Assembly (NCBI GenBank): GCA_009741485.1 | Contig: CM019218.1 | Span: 38,459,804-38,523,803, forward strand | Direction of reading: 5' to 3' | Origin: Malurus cyaneus samueli | Lineage: Eukaryota; Chordata; Aves; Passeriformes; Maluridae | DNA: 64,000 nt | Shown here: positions 1-13,605 of the stretch, one piece after another | Position numbering within the stretch: the stretch's first letter is position 1 | Layout: every line of letters starts with the position of its first letter | Notes under the pieces: model-generated | The model's input: only the letters and a program-made list of their open reading frames with translations | Told to the model about the DNA's origin: nothing | Databases searched by the model: none | Position numbers and translations under genes: made by a program

Positions 1-3000
1 TATGAGCTAGCATTTCCTCCATATCTGCAGATTACTTAAATGGCCTTCATCACTTTAACATTTCAATGCTATGAGATATGCATACTATAATATTCATAAC
101 TTTAATGACTAACTTCTTGTCCAGAGGATTAATGGAATTTTGAGATAGGTGAGATTAATAGTTCTTACAGGCTGAGTGGCTCAAGTGACTCTAAACAGGA
201 TGTAGAGCTGGCTGCTGATTCAAATTCAGCCTGGGTGAGTGGTTTTCAAAGTTCTTCCTTTGACAAATGAGGAACAGGACTGGCTGCTGTGAAAGCAACA
301 GGGATGAGAAGTCAAAAAGTTACTGGGAGTTGGCATGAAGGAGCTGAGCTTTAGCAAAAGAGACTGCAGGGAGTTTCAGAAGAAAGTGAGAATTATGGAG
401 GGGATGGCAGTCACTGTCTACCTTTTGTGCTGGAGTAGCAGAGTGTTGTATAAGCCCCCTCTGAGCCAATGGGTCTGGGGCTCCGAGGGGGGCTCAATCT
501 CCCTCTCAGGAATGGATGGATATAGCAGTGGTCTCAGGAGGAATGGATGTAACAAGGCGCTGTGCAGGTCGATTTGAGGTGCATCAGCAGAGTGGTATAT
601 GGGGAGTTAATATAAAACCTTCCTAACATCTGCTGGCTTACTGCCAGCAATATTAAATCCTTGACTTTCTGCTCACAATACACTCAGGATAAAATTTATG
701 AACACATTGCTGAGAAAAGAGCCCCTGATCCCCACATAAGCTGTACATTTCTTTTGGCATCTCAGTTTCTTTCAGTGCTTAATCCCTCTTCACCTCCCCC
801 AGTCTTTATCTGCAAAGGCTTTTCCGCAGCTGAAAGAATATGGTTTCTAATAGTTTAAATTAAGTAGCACATTTACATTTTGGTGTAAATTTAGTAAATT
901 TGTTTTTGTTTGGTTTTTCCCCCCTCTTTTTTTGTTAGCTTTTTTTCAGTGAGATGTCATTACCTCTTGGATTTTAGATTATAAAAGGCAAGGAGGTTTT
1001 TGCATGAATTGAGGAAAGATGAAATGTGTGTTGACAAAATTGTACTGTGAAATTGGGGATTGCAAGGGTTTGTTTAACATTTATACTCACATATTTTCAT
1101 GGTTGTTTTCATATTCAGTTCCAGATATATTTATAGCCTTCATGCTTGTAATCACACACATTTTGACATTGTCAATTCCAAAAACCAGAAAACATATTTA
1201 TCTTTTATAGAAATATAAAATTATGAAATTGTGCACAGTAAATTCACACCTATGCCATGAAGTATTTTACCTGTACTTATAAAAAAATGAGAGAATATTA
1301 TTAATATCAGTGCTACCTTCAGGATTAAAAAGGAATTTTAAAATGATATGAAGAAGGAAGCAGCCCTATGTTCTCAAAAGTCACTGAGGTCCAAGGGGGA
1401 CAATAAGAGCTTAGTTGCAGCCACTCAGTGCTGGGGCGCCTCTCGGCTTCCCTCAGGCACTTGTAGCTGTGGATCATCAGCTTGCCATGGGAATTGTTCA
1501 CGCTCAAATAGAGTCATAGGATCAGAAAATGTTTTTCTTCCAACCTAGATTTGAGGGAAGCCTAATGCATAGTATTTGTTATGTGAAATGCAAAGAGGGA
1601 TGCAGGAAAGAGGCAAAGTGCTATGCATGTGTATAGGTGGACTGGCAGCTGGAAAATCAGCATTACAGCTGGCTGCTTCCAGCTTTGATAATATGTGAAG
1701 ATGGAATGGAGTTGGCTTCAGAAGGACTTTTTATTTTTCTGATTTCACATGGACGATAACAAGAATTTGAGCTTGCTGATAACCACAACTTTCTCATGAA
1801 AACCTGCATACAGAAAAGATGAGACAATATTATTTTGAATTTGCTGAATATTTGCCCAACCAACCAGCAGGCCTTTGGGTTAGCTTGGTTTCCCATAGAT
1901 GTTACAAAGGTTCTTTACAGGTATGAAGTCCTTTTTCTATGGATGAGAAGGTAAGACAGGAACCTAAATAAATTTCTTTATTCATATTCACCCAGCTCTA
2001 GTTGAGGGCCGGCTGTGTAAGGAAGGATTGCTCTACTTCCACCCTATAAGTAGTAGTCTTTCTCTTCACCCAGAACTGTCAGCCCTTATTCTCCATGAAT
2101 GCTGCATGAGCTTAAAAAAAAGAGTTTTCAAAGTAATTGTTTATTATTTATTTACACATATATATATTTTCTATCCCATGAGAATGACCTTCAAATAACA
2201 GATCAAAACATGGGAGCGTGTTGTAGCATGTTTGAGCTGAAGTTATGGGTATGCTTCAGAAAGATGACCAAGTTTCTCATTTATATAGTTATTTTCATCC
2301 CATAAAATTATTCACATGTTTGATATCCATTTATACAAAATGATGGGCTTTAAGCTTATTGTGATCTTGTGAGATTGAGATGCTTCACTCAATAAAAAGT
2401 TTTGGGAATACTTTGGCAGTGGTGAGTAACAGTCTTAAATACAATCTGGTTGTTAGGGCCAAGTGAGTGAATGAAATAGGGAGCATCATTATACCATTCT
2501 AGAAATCCATGCTGCAGTTTTGTGGTGTGTAGCCCTATTCTGATCATCTTAAAAAGGATATACTAGAATTAGAAAAGATTCAGTAAATGGTTGGGATTTG
2601 TTTTGAGGGGTGACTATGAGTCCTGGGATTCTTTGAGCCTGGAAAAGGTATGACTTGAAGTCTATAAAACATGAGTTTCACAGGGATGTTGAACACAGGG
2701 CAGTTGTTTGCCATGTCTTCCGAGAGATGAACTAAGGGTTGTCTTGATGATGTACCAGCTGGCAAGCTCCAAACTCTCCAATGAAAGTGATTCTTCATGT
2801 GATAGAGATGTGAACTTTGAAACTAAAACTCTGTTCAGATGTGAGAAACAATCTTCCTTATTACTTCTACCTTTATCTTCTCTGTAACTTTGGACATTAT
2901 ATAGAAGACTAGGCAGTGAGCTGATAGCTCCCAGCTGGCTTGCTGGAGTGATTTCTCTGGAGCATCAAGGACTCGGTAGTAAAAACCCCAAAACTAACCC

Positions 3001-6000
3001 AAATAAAAGTCTGTCAGGCCACACTTCCCTTTAAATTGCATTGAAAGCAACCAAAGAAAATTGATTAGCCAGTGCAACTTACATTGGTGCTAAGTTCAAG
3101 AATGCTGCTCAGACACAACAGATCTCGTATTTGTCGGTCCAGGAAGACAGGAACAGGATGAATTCTTTGTAGCTGTTGTTTCATACACCACTCCTTAGGC
3201 AATGAGAGTTTTATTGCTGAGACTACTGACACTAGATCAGGTCTTTGGGAAAAAGAAAAAAAACCCCAAACCAACAAACATTTTATTTTGTGAATTATTA
3301 CAGTTGTAGAATGAATCCTTGCTGCTGTCTTGAATAAGCTGGGACTGACTAATGTCTGCAGCCCCAAGGAAAGAAGGTTTTGTAATCTATAGTCTCTCTC
3401 AGAAGATACAATTCCATCCACCATACTAAATCACAGGAAATGTTGCCTCTTGTCGAAAGTCTGAGATTAAGGCAACAACAATTTCCTTTTCTTAACTCTG
3501 TTTATTGTACTTTATTCATCTGCTTTTAAACAAACAAGCATGCAAAACCAAATAAAACTGAAGCAAAATAATTTAAAAAAACCCAACAAAACCTTTCCAG
3601 GATGATCTTCTCCAGACCAATACTGCATTTCAGAAGTGTCTTTTTCTAGGATATTGAATTCAGTGAAACTTTACAAAAAGACATTTTGTGCAAGAAATCT
3701 GTGGCCAATGAATGGCTGTAGCTTATGGCCCATTTTAAGACAAGGCTGAAGAGACTGACGTTTTATTGCTCAAAAAATGGGACCACTGTTTTTAGGAGTT
3801 GTAAAAGAGCATGTTTAGTTTTACAAAGCTGTAAAGTGCTGATGAGAGCTGATCCCACCCAGTGGAGGGTGCAGCAAGGGGCCCTGCCCTCCCAAGGCTC
3901 CTGTCACCTCAGCCTGTTTCAGCTGAGGGTTTTTTTTCCATAAATTTCTGCCACGTTTCTTCAGGCATGAGGAGCTGTGTATTGCTCAGCCTTCTGTGGT
4001 GCACATTCAGTCAGGAATAAATTAAGCTTACCATGGCAAATAAAATTCGGTTGTTTCTCCCTGAAGAGCAAAACCAATGAATATTTTTTGAGCTATCATT
4101 TTTGTTACCATAAAGTCAGCTTTCTGGATGATTTCTTTTAGTCATGCACAGCAAACTGTCATGCTACTCTGCTGTGTTTGTCCTTGATCACACTGAAACC
4201 TCTTTCCTTGAATTCTCCCAGCTCCTGTGATTACTGGTACAAGTCTTCTTGTCACAAGAACAAGAGAAAAATCAGATCACACTTATGGTCAGCATTTTAA
4301 CCATAGCAATCCCTAAATGAAACACTTCTCAGTTACAGGAAGCCCATTTGTGTTGCATGTGCTGCTAGCAATGCTGGAGGGGCACCAATGACAGTAATGG
4401 TAGAACAAGTTATGGCAACTTTTCTAGACAGGCACCTTCTCAGAGTACACTGCTCTTCTGCTTTGCCTTCAGACCTGCACCCAAACTCAGAAACCGGTCA
4501 CAGCTTGAAATATACAGTGCGTTGTTTTGAAGGGATCCAATAAAATTCCCTGTTATTCCTGAAAGCCATTGTGTTTCTCAGGTTATGAATGTTTTTGCAG
4601 CGTTGTTGGACATGGCAGTCTTACAAAAGCTGAGGTTCCATTTTTCTGGGTGGTTTATAGACCCTTTTAAAAAACATATATATACAGACCTAAACATGTG
4701 GATTTGTGATTTATGATCATAAAAAAGACTATTATTAGAGAGAGACTGTATTTTGTTAGAGTCTCCTGATAACAAGAAAAGTGGACAAGTTTGCATTACA
4801 CAAACCCTGTTGCTCATCAGAACAAAAGCAACAAACTTCAGAGTGCAAGCTGGGATCAGCAACTCTAATGTAATTTAATTATGCTAATCAGATTGAGAAT
4901 TGGAGGGAAAAGGTGACTGGTATCCATGGAAGGAAAGGTCCTAGTAAAGAGAGATGGGAGAATATTGTTAATACTGTGGGGGAGAGAGAGGAAGATAACC
5001 ATCACCTCAGGAGATGGGTCATGGGGTGAATTGCAATGTGCACTACCCAGCCATGTATTTAAAGCCAGTAGCTAGAGAAAATATTTATAGTCGAACCATG
5101 TTAAGGGAAACAAAGGTGCAAGATGGGAAGTAACTTACTCTTTTTCTCTATCTTCCTCTGCTATAACTTTCCGTAGCAAATTGCCTCTCTCTCAGCTCCT
5201 GATGCACATCATTCTTTAAGAGAGAAAGTATGGTCTAATGAGGTGAGGTAGCTTAACTCCAGCTGCCCTGTGAATAAATCAGCAACAGAGTTAGGGGCTG
5301 TGACCTCTCTCATCCTGGTGAACCTCCCTGAACTAACTTCCTCACCCTTGCCAGGGGCTGAAGTTGGATCTCAACTTCATGAATGGGTTTTTCTTCTTCC
5401 CTGTTGTTAGGTGTGTCTGTAAAGGATGTTTTATTAGGTGGTTTTTCTTCTAGGAGAGAATAAAAAGCTGAAATAAAGGTTGAAAAATAAAATCCACCTC
5501 TGAACTTTGGAGCAGCATGAAAATGAAAGCTGTCAGGAAGAATGTCTGCCTTTTAAATTACTCATGCATCACTCAACTTGGACAATAAACAAACAGCTGG
5601 GTCTGGTGAAGCAGGTTCACTCTCTGGAGAAAAATGGTTTACATAGGGTGAGAGTTTATATTTCCCCTTTATTGTCTGACTGAATGTGTAATGAAAGACA
5701 GCCCAAGTGAGAGAGAGATCATTAGCATCTGTTAATATGGGAGGATTTAATAATTTGACATATCCTGGCCAAAAGATGGAATAGAAAACCAGAGAGAAAG
5801 TAAAAAAAGAAAAATTAAAAATGACGTGTACCCTAACTTTCATTACATTATTAAAGCTCTTTCCGTCTGATCTCAAATGCCATGTGGATGGGTCAATTTG
5901 CAGATTGCCATGGACATCCTAATGTTCATGTAGGCACTTCAAGACAAGCTGTCATAAATAGTTAAGTTGCCCTGGGAGCAGCGCCAAAATGCATTTCAGT

Positions 6001-6500
6001 GATGACTGCAGAGATGCCTGCTAAAAAGCAAACAGCACATTAGCAGCCCTCAGAGTTATTGTGCAAATGGAGTGTGAAATTCCGGTCCATTGCTCTGCAC
6101 TATAACTTTTTGTCTCCCTGATAATGATTAAGAGAAGCTTTGCTTGATTTGATGGTGGGTGGAAAAAGGGTGTGAAAAATGAAAAAAAAATCTCCTTTGG
6201 ACGTTTCACTTGACCTTCAGGAAACTCCAAGGGAGGGTTGGTTGTCTGATCTATGCACAGAAGAATTAACTGGCTTTGTTTGTTCTAAAATCTGATGCTG
6301 AATTAAGAAACCTAGGGATGCATGATGCAAAATCACCATAAAATAAAATGTCCCAAGCAGTTATTAAATATTTAAAAAGCAATCTAAACCTAACTGTTGG
6401 TTGAAATGAATGAAGGGGAAAGATCTTACTGTAGCCCTTGGGAAGAAATGCTGCACTTAAAACCCACAAGATCGGAACTGATCTGTGGTTCTGTGTTAAT
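1..6500. other. Noncoding A+T-rich DNA, no supported gene
   Basis: Both strands are broken by frequent stops, and no open frame resembles a protein family I recognise. The sequence is A+T-rich with short homopolymer runs and a short TA-alternating run near 4675. Two exon-like segments on the minus strand (3083-3242 and 5643-5764) and an open stretch at 2665-2964 are discussed among the findings. The part around 5945-6240 is unusually free of simple sequence and could be a conserved noncoding element, but that cannot be tested from one sequence. Intergenic or intronic DNA is the best description. Confidence 0.7.
3083..3242 (-). other. Candidate internal exon (weak), unidentified product
   Basis: On the minus strand a T-rich pyrimidine tract ending in AAAG lies directly upstream of 3242, and a near-consensus donor (AAT followed by GTAAGT, plus-strand ACTTAC at 3077-3082) lies directly after 3083. 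The 160 nt between them are open in one frame: one leftover base plus 53 codons, starting PDLVSVVSAIK and ending LSSILELSTN. The leading base implies a preceding exon ending in phase 2, and the donor is in phase 0. I recognise no domain. Open stretches of this size with AG and GT at their ends occur by chance in DNA of this composition, so this stays a candidate. Confidence 0.18.
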
Positions 6501-6534
6501 TTACTGGAAATTATTCTTTTTGCACTTTCATTAT

Positions 6535-6810
6535 TATTATTAATGATAACACTTCATACTTTCAGACCATCTTACATCTCAAAGTATTTCAAATAATTGA
6601 GCCTCCTAGTTATGGAATGATTACTGCTGGTGGAGCACAAAGTGCAGTGCCTTAAAAGGTGGGTAAGTATCATTTTATTTTACCACTGAGGTGGAGAGGG
6701 TTGTAGTGATTTGTCTGGGCTTGCATTGGTAGCAGATGCAGGGTCAGAACATAAATTTTCTGACCTGTAGCTCCACTTAGCTGTTCTGCCTGTCCAAAGC
6801 ATTTGTTTCA
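6535..6810 (+). repeat. Ancient L2/MIR-type retroposon relic
   Basis: The order of motifs follows the 3' region shared by L2 LINEs and, in reverse, MIR SINEs. There is a (TTA)n-like start near 6525, then text resembling a 'catcttacatctcaaagt' block, a 'gtgggtaagtatcattt' block and a 'taccactgaggtggagag' block (standing for the usual 'cattttacagatgaggaaactgag'). A 'ttgtctgggcttgcattgg' block and a 'gcagggtcagaacataaatt' block follow (for 'cttgcccaaggtcacacagc' and 'gagccaggatttgaaccc'). The copy is heavily diverged, as expected for a family that ceased moving before birds radiated. A related fragment may continue at about 7105-7180. Orientation is plus if read as L2 and minus if read as MIR. 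Confidence 0.5.
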
Positions 6811-9800
6811 TCTGTCTTCTGCTACCAACTGATTGGCACAAAAGTAATGGCTTGAGAAATTGACCCAAAGATTGCTGAAATCAGTGGCAGTGCTTTGAAG
6901 GAGCTTTAGAGCAGCCTTAAAATTTGATCTTTAACTTCAAGTGCATTTTATGTTCTGCTTTTCAAACACAGGGACCTTTCATGTTTTAAACAGTGAATAC
7001 TCCAAAATTGTAAACTACCCTTCAAACCTCAAGGGAAGAGCCAAACCAGAGAAACTGGGGGTCTTGTCTTATGCTTAAGCACTAGGCTAAACTTCTTCCT
7101 GTAATTGTTTTAATGTCACGCAGTAGGTAAAATATGGGGTTCAAACACATACATTGGGCCAAGCTGTAGTTCTTCCAAAGAACAGATTCAGGCAAAGCAT
7201 TTGTGGATTTGTCACTACTCCAATTTTTACAGAAAACAGGATGAATGCCTTTGATTTGCAGTGAAAAGCTTTCATCAGTCACCATTTGTTACTGAAAAAG
7301 AAATAGAAAACAAGGCTCAATCAGTAACTGAAAACTAGCAGGGAAAAGTTTGCTTGTGGATCTTATAGCATTCTGTGTAGATTTTCAATAGTTGCTGCAA
7401 GGTTTACTAGATTTAGAGGTTAGATTAGCTACCTCTGGGGAGAGAAGATAAGATTTTCTTTCTGCCAGTTAAATAGTTATGCTAAATACTATGTAAGAAG
7501 TCCATAAAAGCTTTAGTGAGGCCTTGAGACTATGCTATGATCAATTAACTAGATCAGTCTAATACCCAAATTAAAGACATTATCCAGGCATTGCAGAAGG
7601 CAACGAAACTACCCCAAATTGGAGTCACATCCTATCTAAATGAGAAGAAACAAAGTAAGAAAGAGATGGATTATGTACTCATTGCTAAAGATGCAGCAAT
7701 ACAAATTAAAATTGCATCTCTTTTGTATTCAAGAGTTCCATAGTTGTAAATAATAAAAATGTTGGTTTTCCTACTGCCTTTCAAGTATGAGCAAAATGAA
7801 AAAAATTAAACAAGAATACTGAGTGTCACATGTTTTGTTTCACTCACTTTAGGGATGAACTTAAAGTATGCCTGTGGTCTGTGTCTCTCCTCAGCTGACA
7901 GATGGGGATAGGCTGATATGTACTCAATTTCCATTATAAAACGGTACCTGGAGAAGCCTGTTGAAACATGGGTGACTTTCACTGCTCACTTGTCCACATG
8001 TGGGAAACAGCAGCATACTGAGATATCGAGAAGGTATTCTTGGCTTGGTTTTGAGTCTGAGGGTCAGACATAATGGAACAGTCCTAGGCTTACTGAGCCA
8101 CAGGGTCTGAGACCTCTTTGTTTCAGAGTGACTTTCCTTTGTTCCATTTAAATAAATGTTCTGTTTATAAAGAAAGTGATAGACTGCAGAAACACCGGCA
8201 TTTTTCTTGAGGCAAATCCATGTTTACATGCCCAGAAGATTAGAGTTAGTGTCTTTCCTCTGAAGTTCATAGCACCTCAATTATTTCCAGTATGGATTTT
8301 TTCCTGTACCGAGTACATAAAGAACACCAGCTGAGACTAACGGGCATTTGGAACAAGGGAGTAGCTTTGGATAAACACTGTAGAGTTAAGAATTTGTTTG
8401 ACAAATTTAGCCTCCTTCTGTATTTGCAGATTATTCATGAACAGACTTTGATTTGTTCAAATCTGCAGAGCTGGTCAAACAGAATTTGCCAAATCCTAGG
8501 TTCTCTCAGCAGCGTCCTTGACCTGGTTTGGGGAATATATTTGTGCCTGAAAATATCCAGCTAATATCAGAAGGGAATGTAAAGGAGAATAATGAAATAA
8601 GATGGCTTTCCAATGAGTTAGCAATTCTGAACCCAATTTGTCATCAAATGCTTTACCTGCTCTTCACCTGACTGGGTGAGCAAGGTCCCTGACTCACAGC
8701 AGGCTGAAATAAGTGTTTTGACTTTGCTGCTTAGATTACCTCCAAAGCTTCATTAATATGAAAAGATATGAATACAGGTGAATCTAACCAGAATTCTTAT
8801 TGTTTTCAAGATAATTTCAGCTCTGGACTGACTTTCTGCTTACCTATGTCTTGAAACAAATTCAGTGGTTTATTTGAATACAGTTTAGTCTCTTTGCTAT
8901 TCAAGAGCGTCAGCCACACATGTTGGCTGTTTTTTTCCACAAACTCCTACAGTGTTTTCAAGCCAGTTGCATAAATGTGATATAAATATGTTAATGTGTA
9001 TAGCCATGACCCTTTCTTTCTATAAATGGTTTTGCGAGCATAATAAAATTATGCAACTAGTTAGTTATTCCTATGCAAGTAGTCCACATATCCTATAAAA
9101 GAAGAATCATAGATTTTATCCAAACAATGTGTCCAAACACTTTTTAAGTGTCGGCCTTGTTCTCTCTGTTCAGTGTATTTGTTTCATATATGCACTGCAG
9201 ATCAGAAGAGGGATTTGAGTTTAAAATATCAACCATTTTAATTATTAATACTTATGGTATGCAATTAGTATAAATGATAACCAAATTCTATTGAACTTTT
9301 ACCAACTGGCCTGCAAAGACCCCGGGGATGATAAACTGCTACAAAGCACATTCAAATCTCAGCAAGGTCATATGTTTCAAATTTCGGAGGCTCTTTTCCT
9401 GAAATGGACACTGTACTTTTATCCTACGTACTGTGTGCAGTTTCAGCAGAATAAGGTCTGGAGAAATGTTTTAAGATTGGGTTTCTGGCAGGGTATATGA
9501 CATTTAAAGAGATATTTTCTATATTAGGAATTTATTGCATGTCTCTCCAGGTAAACCTTTCTGATAGAGCTTCCTTTAATCAGGAACTTTGTTCTAAATA
9601 ATGAACAAAATTTACTAAAATAATCTCACAAGATTCCTTTAAATCAGTGTTATTTTTCTCACACATACAAATTCCTCACCCTCCTTCAGCCCCTCCCTAT
9701 CCTGATTGAATATAATGTGAGAAATGCTGTTGGAGGCTCAGGATTTCATAAATGCTTTGGATATAAGGAAATGTGAAGACATGTATAAATCTGGGTATTA

Positions 9801-12800
9801 GTAGCAGATGAATTTACATGCATTTCATCATTACTGATTTTGTAAGCACTGTTTAATTAGAAAGTAAATCAGATGTGAATTGCAAATGGTGTCTTTAAAT
9901 ACATCCCAACAATATTTATTTAGGAGCTAATAATTTTTGGCAGGAGCCTGAGAAATTTTTCAATTCCAGGTGTCCAATATAATAATGTCCAATTTTGGTT
10001 TTTACTTCATGTTTATAAATGCCTTAGCACAGTTGCTTTGGTAGCTTTCTATATATTCTTTTAATTTTTAAATTATTTTTTGAGTGTTTCAAATAAATTG
10101 TGCAGCAGACTCCTCAGGGGAGGAAAATCTCAGATTACAAACCAAAGCTGAAATTACTTTGTGTTTATGTACTGGATGGGTTATCCCCTGTAAAGCTGGA
10201 TAGACAATGGCTAAGGGTTTTCATTTTTAACAATATTATACATCATATAATGGGTCTTGTATATTCCACAACAGTTGATGAATACATATGGGGTGGAAAT
10301 CTGAAGACATTCAAGGCAAATGCTGCAGACAGAGACATATCTCCCAAGCATACTCTGACATACAACAGCATGAACCACGCAGCATTTCGGGGTGGATTGC
10401 TACAATATGAAGACAAAACAGGAAAAATAGTCCAGGGTGTTTTCTCCTTGATTATGGGACACAAGCAGACATATTGAGGAAAATGTTAGCTACGTAAAGT
10501 CACAGCTTTTTCTAAGAGCTGGAGGTGTTATAGATAACCCAGGGAGGAGCATAGATCTTTCCTAAATCTAGAGTTTTATCTGTTTATTGAATACAAATCT
10601 TTCCAGCACTCAATTTAATTTTGTACAAGAAAAAGTACTCAACAAGTCTGTAAAGAAGAAGAAAATTGAAAATAAAACCAAACTCAAAGTGATTTTCACA
10701 TTAAATGAAACTTCAAACTGGGCTTCTCCAGCACCCCTAACCACGATCCTTCTGAGATGATACCTCAGAACTGGAATTTCCAATATCTTGCATTTTCCTG
10801 TTAAACTGGGAGGGGTCCTGGTCTCCGTAGTTTGCTTTTTTTACCTCATCAAGTTTTGTGCCTTACATGCTCTCTTCTCTTAAATGGGAGAATTTGAGAG
10901 GGAAATCAGGCACAGCTTGTGCAATTTGTGCTCTGGTCACCTTCTGTCCCTGTGAGGTGACCCAGTAAGGCATGGTGGGCTCATCTGTAACATGCATAGG
11001 ACAGGAGAAGTCTCTTCTGGCCTCTCAGGTCGTGGTTTTTCTCCTGGCCATCCCAGGAACAGTATATGAATATCAGCACAAAACCTCTCCTGTTATGGGG
11101 CTGTAAAATCTCTCTTCTGTATCATTTCGGCTCTTCCTCTCTGTGTGAAGAAGAGAGGAAAAGAGGAACATATTTGGCAGAACAACTATACTGGAGGCAG
11201 GAGGCTGAGGGTCTTCCTCCAGTGGCTCTGGTACTGACAAGAAAGCAGATGATGACAAGAAAACCTGTCCCATGTCTGGTTCCTGCCTTTAGCATATTGC
11301 AGGGTCCTTTCCAGAACTTCTCAAAGTGTATCTTCAGGACATGTGTTCCGAGTGCTTCTTGCAAGAGTTTCAAGTATTAATTTGTTTCTGATGAGAGATT
11401 CTGTGTTTACTCCCTGTGTGGTTTTCCATAAGATCTATAGCTGGTTGATGTCAAGAACTATTACAATCACACACTCTCAAAGAGGCATAATGAGATTTTC
11501 TTCCTTTATCTGCAGTGTTCTTCCTCAACGTTTTCCATAAAGACACTGTTTTTTGATGAATTCATTCCCCTGATTGTGATGTAATTTACATTTATATTAT
11601 GTTAGAATTTTGAAATAACAGATTCTAGCTCTGTTTAAAACTTTGTGACTTAGAAAACCTCATAAGCACAGATAAAAAAATTGAAGCAGCCTTTTTTTTT
11701 AACTAAGTAGGATTCTTTCCTATGCAGGGCATTCTTGGCTATTCAAAAATTCTTATCTAAATCTAATGTTTAGGTCACTTTTTAATACACAAGCTGTCTG
11801 AAAGCTTCAAATAGACAAAAATTCATTTAAATAGTTAAGGATCTTTGCTGCCTGTGAATCTTGAATGTAAAAGACTACAAGCACCTATCTTCTAAGAAGT
11901 AAGCAATATATTGGACTTTGTTATTTCAATTTTCCTTTCCTAAGTTCATTCATCATTCACCTGTCAGTGAAATCCATCTACTTTCCAGTCCATCAAATAA
12001 ACTTCTAATAGCATTTGATTTTGACTGGTTTTGAATAACAACTTTCAGAACAAGATGGAAATTCAGAAAACATGAATTGTAAATCTGGTCGAAAACAGAT
12101 GTCTCCTACTGAGAAAGCTGTTTTTAGTTTTTTCTGCCCTTACCAGGCATTCTTGCCCTGTGGCAGCAATGTCTTGCTCTTCCACCCCTTATTCTAATAA
12201 TAAAACTTTTATTTTGGGGTGCTCCATAAATCTGATCACTGAAATGTTCTGAGTTAAAAGAAAGCCAGCAAAAGATTGTTCTAAACACTTCAGTCACTTT
12301 GCAACAAGTGCTAGTATATAATGGATCTAGGTTCTTAATATCCTGATTTGTAAATCAAAGGAATAGATGTCTTCATGCTTAGAAGAAGGCCTAAACTGAT
12401 TATTAAATTACAGGATAAAGATTACGGCTGGGTGCCAAAAGTTAGACTTGGTGTTGCATGGTATTGGCTTTGCATTAGCCTTGATAGCCTTCAGGATGAA
12501 AGAGAAATTAATTTTTGTAGTCATAATGATTTCAGCATCTTTCCTAAGATTGAATGACTGGTAAAGTATATTCGGAATGGTGGACATTTGCCTTCTAATA
12601 TTATGGACTAAACCCCACCAGTTCCTGTTAAAAAGCAAAAATTAGGCAACCAGCAGGCAACCCTCAAACAGTAAAATAATTTGATATAATTTTATATCTG
12701 TGATCCTCCATTGGTATGATTTGTTCATACAGGGCTGGAAGACTCCTTGCCCCATTTCAAATAAAGTTGCCTTATAAAGGTACTTGAAAGGAAAGCTCAG

Positions 12801-13555
12801 GCTGTAATCAGGTAACAGATCACATTTCCACACAGTAGTTCAGCCTAACTCTCAAAACAATCCAGTAAGAATGTCTTAAAACTTGCTTAAGTAGTAAATC
12901 TTATTTTCTGTGTGTCTGATGCTGTATGACATGGCCTGCATAGCTAGAATATTTCCTGGTTTGCATATCCTTTTAGTTTGTCTTTTGTTTTCCTTATATT
13001 TTACACAGATTCAAGTAGTCCTTTGTGACGTTATTAGAAGTTTGAAAAAGTGCTTTAATATTTGAAAAACTGCAAGTCAGGTAATGGAGATGGGAGTGCT
13101 GTAGGAAAACTGTGTTCAACAGAACCTACCTTTTACCACTGAGTAGGAAAACAGATTATTCTTGCAAGATTTGCTCTCTAGGATCACAGACAATTTAGCA
13201 GCACAGTTGCATTTAGCAGAAGCCATAATGGTCTTTCCTTTTAAGGTCTTGACACTGCCGGCCTGTCTATATTTTTATGCATACAAAACATACACTTTCA
13301 AGTTCAACCAGCCAGTTATAAAAGCTATTTTTCCTGTGTGCTTATTATTCATCTGTCAGAAAAAAGAGCATATTTTGTTGGTGAACTGAAAGGCCCACTT
13401 TAAAACTGAGAAGCACTAGTCTGTTTAAGATCAGTTTTGATAAGTTAGCAGTGAGAGTGCTGACATTTTAAAATGACCTATGAACAGAACAGACTACAAG
13501 GTTGAAACTCATCCCCAGTTTAACCCTTGAAGTCCTAACTTCAGCAGAGATGAGA
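6811..13555. other. Noncoding A+T-rich DNA
   Basis: No supported gene. The longest Met-initiated frame is about 125 codons on the plus strand at 10100-10477. It has no recognisable domain and is overlapped by an open frame on the other strand. A short exon-like segment lies on the minus strand near 8660-8706 (acceptor TTATTTCAG, donor CAG/GTAAAG) but is only about 47 nt. The stretch 9830-9990 is rich in homeodomain-type TAAT cores. A modestly more G+C-rich patch at 10900-11340 carries overlapping frames on both strands and nothing recognisable. Confidence 0.65.
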
Positions 13556-13559
13556 AGAT

Positions 13560-13605
13560 AGCCCAAAAAAATGACCTGTAAACACAGCCCAAAAAAATGA
13601 CCTGT
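13560..13605. repeat. 26-bp tandem duplication, about 1.8 copies
   Basis: The 20-base unit starting AGCCCAAAAAAATGACCTGT at 13560 is repeated exactly at 13586-13605. The copies are offset by 26 bases, with AAACAC filling the rest of the first copy. The repeated 20 bases are identical, so the duplication is probably recent or still variable in copy number. No gene is associated with it. Confidence 0.9.

Noticed and set aside
7082..7285. Minus-strand exon-like segment with TTTCTTTTTCAG acceptor
   Set aside because: All three frames meet a stop within the first few codons after the acceptor. Only a new start at the ATG would rescue it.
9105..9150. GAATCATAGA word as a possible CR1 tail
   Set aside because: The adjoining sequence does not continue into the CR1 3' blocks in either direction.
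10100..10477. 125-codon plus-strand frame
   Set aside because: The opposite strand is open over the same bases, and no family resemblance is seen.
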